Part shown: positions 6,529 to 8,404 of the stretch, one piece after another
Layout: each line of letters opens with the position of its first letter
How positions within the stretch are numbered: the stretch's first letter is position 1
NCBI GenBank assembly: GCA_021775195.1
Contig: JAJFIG010000107.1
Span: forward strand, 1-8,404
From: Rhodospirillales bacterium
Lineage (GTDB): Bacteria > Pseudomonadota > Alphaproteobacteria > Rhodospirillales > 2-02-FULL-58-16
Direction of reading: 5' to 3'
DNA length: 8,404 nucleotides
Notes under the pieces: generated by a model
What the model saw: the letters and a program-made list of their open reading frames with translations, nothing else
What the model was told of the DNA's origin: nothing
Database searches by the model: none
Made by a program: the position numbers and the translations under genes

Positions 6529-7605
6529 GTGGCTCTCGAACAGAAACTCGAACGTGTCGTCGCCCACCACCAGGAACTGAGCGACCGCCTGGCGCAGTCC
6601 GACGCGCCGGGGTCACCGGAATTTATACGCCTGTCGAAGGAATACGCCGATCTTTCCGAGGTCGTCGGTGCCATCACCGAGCTCAACAAGGTCAAGGCCG
6701 AACTCAGGGACCTCGAAACCCTGACCGGCGATGCCGAGACCGACGACGAAATGCGCGCCATGGCGGAGGCCGAGCACGCCGACCTCGTCGCCCGTGTTCC
6801 CGAACTGGATCACCGGATCCGGGTCCTGCTTTTGCCCAAGGACGAGGCCGACGCCCGCAATGCCATCCTCGAGGTCCGCGCCGGTACCGGTGGCGAGGAG
6901 GCGGCGCTCTTCGCCGCCGACCTGTTCCGCATGTACCAGCGCCATGCCGAGGCCCGGGGTTGGAAGTTCGAGCTCATCAACGTCAACGAAACCGGCATCG
7001 GCGGGTACAAGGAGGCCATCGCCACGGTCTCCGGGCGCGGGGTGTTCGAAAGGCTCAAGTTCGAATCCGGGGTACACCGGGTGCAGCGGGTGCCGACCAC
7101 CGAATCGGGCGGCCGCATCCACACCTCGGCGGCCACCGTCGCCGTTCTTCCCGAGGCCGAGGACGTCGATGTCACGGTCGAGGACAAGGACATGCGCATT
7201 GATGTCTACCGCTCCAGCGGTCCCGGCGGCCAGTCCGTGAACACCACCGACAGCGCCGTTCGCATCACTCATCTCCCCACCGGCATCGTCGTCACCTGCC
7301 AGGACGAGAAATCCCAGCACAAGAACAAGGCCAAGGCCCTGACGGTGCTGCGGGCGCGGCTTTACGAACACGAACGCTCCAAGGCGGCGGCGGAACGGGC
7401 CGACGCCCGCCGGACCCAAGTCGGTTCCGGCGACCGCTCGGAGCGCATCCGTACCTACAATTTCCCCCAAAGCCGGGTCACCGACCACCGCATCAATCTG
7501 ACCCTCTACAAGCTCGATGAAATTCTGGAGGGTGGGCTGGAGCAGGTTATTGAACCGTTGATCAACGAATACCAGGCTGACCAGCTAGCGGCGTTAGGCG
7601 AATAA
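6529..7605 (+). CDS. prfA: PrfA, peptide chain release factor 1
   Basis: RF1 recognises UAA and UAG in the ribosomal A site and triggers peptide release. The 358-residue protein matches the usual RF1 length. It has the coiled N-terminal region (about 1-105), [20 protein letters not shown] (116-135), and the stop-codon-reading tripeptide PTT at 189-191 within [18 protein letters not shown]; the RF1 form is PxT, while RF2 has SPF. The catalytic GGQ is at 233-235 ([20 protein letters not shown]), followed by [14 protein letters not shown] (258-271) and [16 protein letters not shown] (306-321). The start is GTG, directly after the hemA TAA. A hemA-prfA order is also seen in E. coli, but the usual next gene, prmC (the GGQ glutamine methyltransferase), is absent; a convergent gene ends 18 nt away. 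No clear terminator is seen in the short gap. Confidence 0.97.
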   Translation: MALEQKLERVVAHHQELSDRLAQSDAPGSPEFIRLSKEYADLSEVVGAITELNKVKAELRDLETLTGDAETDDEMRAMAEAEHADLVARVPELDHRIRVLLLPKDEADARNAILEVRAGTGGEEAALFAADLFRMYQRHAEARGWKFELINVNETGIGGYKEAIATVSGRGVFERLKFESGVHRVQRVPTTESGGRIHTSAATVAVLPEAEDVDVTVEDKDMRIDVYRSSGPGGQSVNTTDSAVRITHLPTGIVVTCQDEKSQHKNKAKALTVLRARLYEHERSKAAAERADARRTQVGSGDRSERIRTYNFPQSRVTDHRINLTLYKLDEILEGGLEQVIEPLINEYQADQLAALGE

Positions 7606-7623
7606 GCTCTCCTGTCGGAAGAA

Positions 7624-8100
7624 CTACCCTCTGCAGTAAGTACCTACCAGGCGATTCATCCCGATCACGTTCGGTTCGATCTCTTTCAGGAGTTGCTCCA
7701 TCGACAGTCCCGTCTCGAAATCAGACTCGACGTCCAGGGCCAGTATCCAGAAAATATAATGATGGATACCATGTCCTTCCGGCGGCATGGGCCCACCGTA
7801 GCCGTTACGGCCGTAGCTGTTGACGCCTTTCGTGAAGTTTTTTTCACCCTCGGCAAGCTGCGTCACCGAAGCCGGGATGTTGTATAGCACCCAATGCACG
7901 AAACCGTAGGAACCCGGCGTTACGAGCGGCGCGTCGGGATCGTGGCAGATCAAAGCGAAGGATCGCGTCCCCCCGGGCACATGCGACCATGACAACGGCG
8001 GCGAAACGTCATCGCCCTCCCCGGTGTAACTTTTCGGGATGTTTCCTCTTTGCTGGAAGGCTGAACTAATGAGCTCTATTTTTGATAATGCGAATCCCAT
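7624..8100 (-). CDS. YbhB/YbcL-family PEBP-like protein
   Basis: This 158-residue protein belongs to the phosphatidylethanolamine-binding protein (Raf kinase inhibitor-like) family. Visible family features are the N-terminal SSAF, IPKSYTGEGDDVSPPLSW (about 21-38), the pocket motif HDPDAP (53-58), GFVHWVLYNIPA (66-77), YGGPMPPEGHGIHHYIF (101-117) and the closing VGTYCR. The pocket residues Asp54, His69 and the PPEGHG-HHY segment are all present, so the fold looks intact. No signal peptide or membrane helix is seen, so it is probably cytoplasmic. The ATG at 8100 has AGGAG (minus strand, 8109-8113) 8 nt upstream. It converges on prfA. Its bases are visibly less GC-rich than the operon upstream, with AT-rich patches such as near 7750. 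The biological role of bacterial PEBP-like proteins is poorly defined, so no substrate is proposed. Confidence 0.92.
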   Translation of the reverse strand: MGFALSKIELISSAFQQRGNIPKSYTGEGDDVSPPLSWSHVPGGTRSFALICHDPDAPLVTPGSYGFVHWVLYNIPASVTQLAEGEKNFTKGVNSYGRNGYGGPMPPEGHGIHHYIFWILALDVESDFETGLSMEQLLKEIEPNVIGMNRLVGTYCRG

Positions 8101-8121
8101 CAGGATAACTCCTCTAGGTCT

Positions 8122-8134
8122 TGTCCCTGGGACA
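8122..8134. promoter_or_regulatory. Dyad TGTCCC-T-GGGACA, candidate operator
   Basis: TGTCCC (8122-8127), a central T, and GGGACA (8129-8134) form a perfect 6+1+6 palindrome in the divergent region between the PEBP gene and the lipoprotein gene. It overlaps a plausible -35 (TTGTCC, 8121-8126) with CATAAA (8144-8149) 17 nt downstream on the plus strand. An 8-bp direct repeat CAGGATAA flanks it at 8101-8108 and 8133-8140. A one-base centre fits a protein-binding dyad better than an RNA hairpin. The bound regulator is unknown. Confidence 0.4.
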
Positions 8135-8152
8135 GGATAATCGCATAAATTC

Positions 8153-8172
8153 GTCTCTGGGTTATCAGAGAC
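8153..8172. repeat. Inverted repeat GTCTCTG-N6-CAGAGAC
   Basis: GTCTCTG (8153-8159) and CAGAGAC (8166-8172) form a perfect 7-bp stem with a 6-nt loop (GGTTAT). Allowing one bulge, the stem extends outward by TC/GA pairs. No T-run follows on the plus strand. It may be a second operator or a leader hairpin for the downstream lipoprotein transcript. A smaller imperfect stem, CGGGTA-AG-TACCG, lies at 8183-8195. Confidence 0.45.
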
Positions 8173-8258
8173 CGAGGATCTACGGGTAAGTACCGATGAT
8201 CGTCGTGCTTAAAGGCCGTAGCATTGGTGTCGAGTAGGGTATCAGCGGGAGAATAGTC

Positions 8259-8404
8259 ATGCGAAGCGTCGTCCGAATGCTTGGAGTAGTCTCAATCGCC
8301 GCAACTATAGCTGGCGGCTGCGCCCCGCAGACCGAAGTAGTGAAACTGTATGACGATCCGGCGCGCTCGTCGAAAATCTATAAACGACTGCTGGTGGTTG
8401 ATAT
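8259..8404 (+). CDS. Putative lipoprotein, N-terminal fragment
   Basis: The ATG at 8259 is preceded by GGGAG (8247-8251) at 7 nt spacing, and the frame stays open to the window end (48 full codons). The N-terminus MRSVVRMLGVVSIAATIAGG followed by Cys21 has the form of a lipoprotein signal: basic start, hydrophobic core, and a lipobox-like A-G-G-C. The residue after Cys21 is Ala, which does not suggest inner-membrane retention. The mature part begins CAPQTEVVKLYDDP and reaches SKIYKRLLVVD, which resembles small envelope lipoproteins in which a Trp/Tyr-x-Asp-Pro segment precedes a (K)xxLVV strand. That resemblance is from memory and the family is not named. The gene is divergent from the PEBP gene and continues beyond the window. 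Confidence 0.7.
   Translation, partial: MRSVVRMLGVVSIAATIAGGCAPQTEVVKLYDDPARSSKIYKRLLVVD

Noticed and set aside
8196..8237. 13-codon plus-strand ORF upstream of the lipoprotein gene, as a leader peptide
   Set aside because: There is no run of regulatory codons and no paired attenuator structure; a frame this short is expected by chance.

Overview
The window looks like a high-GC chromosomal segment from an alphaproteobacterium, probably Rhodospirillales-like. This rests on the PtsP-type EI followed by a RodZ-type helix-turn-helix protein and ispG-hisS, the alphaproteobacterial style of the proteins, and strong G/C preference at third codon positions. The lineage is inferred from gene order and protein style; no search was run.

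Layout. (1) Positions 1-675: the C-terminal part of ptsP (nitrogen-PTS Enzyme I), cut by the window edge. (2) 676-866: an AT-richer intergenic stretch with a weak promoter candidate. (3) 867-2414: a RodZ-like bitopic membrane protein with an unusually long Pro/Ala/Thr linker and a TTG start. (4) 2415-2613: a structured gap with inverted repeats and a possible promoter. (5) 2614-7605: four tightly packed same-strand genes, ispG, hisS, hemA (glutamyl-tRNA reductase) and prfA, separated by 16, 7 and 0 nt, which look like one operon. (6) 7624-8100, minus strand: a PEBP (YbhB/YbcL) family protein, convergent with prfA. (7) 8101-8258: a divergent intergenic region with two clear dyads. (8) 8259-8404: the start of a lipoprotein gene cut by the window end.

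How the genes fit together. The ispG-hisS-hemA-prfA block joins isoprenoid precursor synthesis, histidine tRNA charging, tetrapyrrole synthesis starting from glutamyl-tRNA, and translation termination. hemA directly before prfA is the same order as in E. coli, but prmC, which normally follows prfA, is absent. From about 7606 onward the base composition falls visibly and the genes become accessory in character.

The most notable anomaly is in hemA. The N-terminal part (with the catalytic Cys) lies in one frame and the rest in the +1 frame, and the switch falls within or beside a perfect 9-bp GC-only inverted repeat at 5375-5400. The GluTR is also divergent at several normally conserved positions, and GluTR is not the usual route to 5-aminolevulinate in alphaproteobacteria. 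I see no phage, transposon, CRISPR or defence system, and no RNA gene. Nothing here supports a wholly new multi-gene system.
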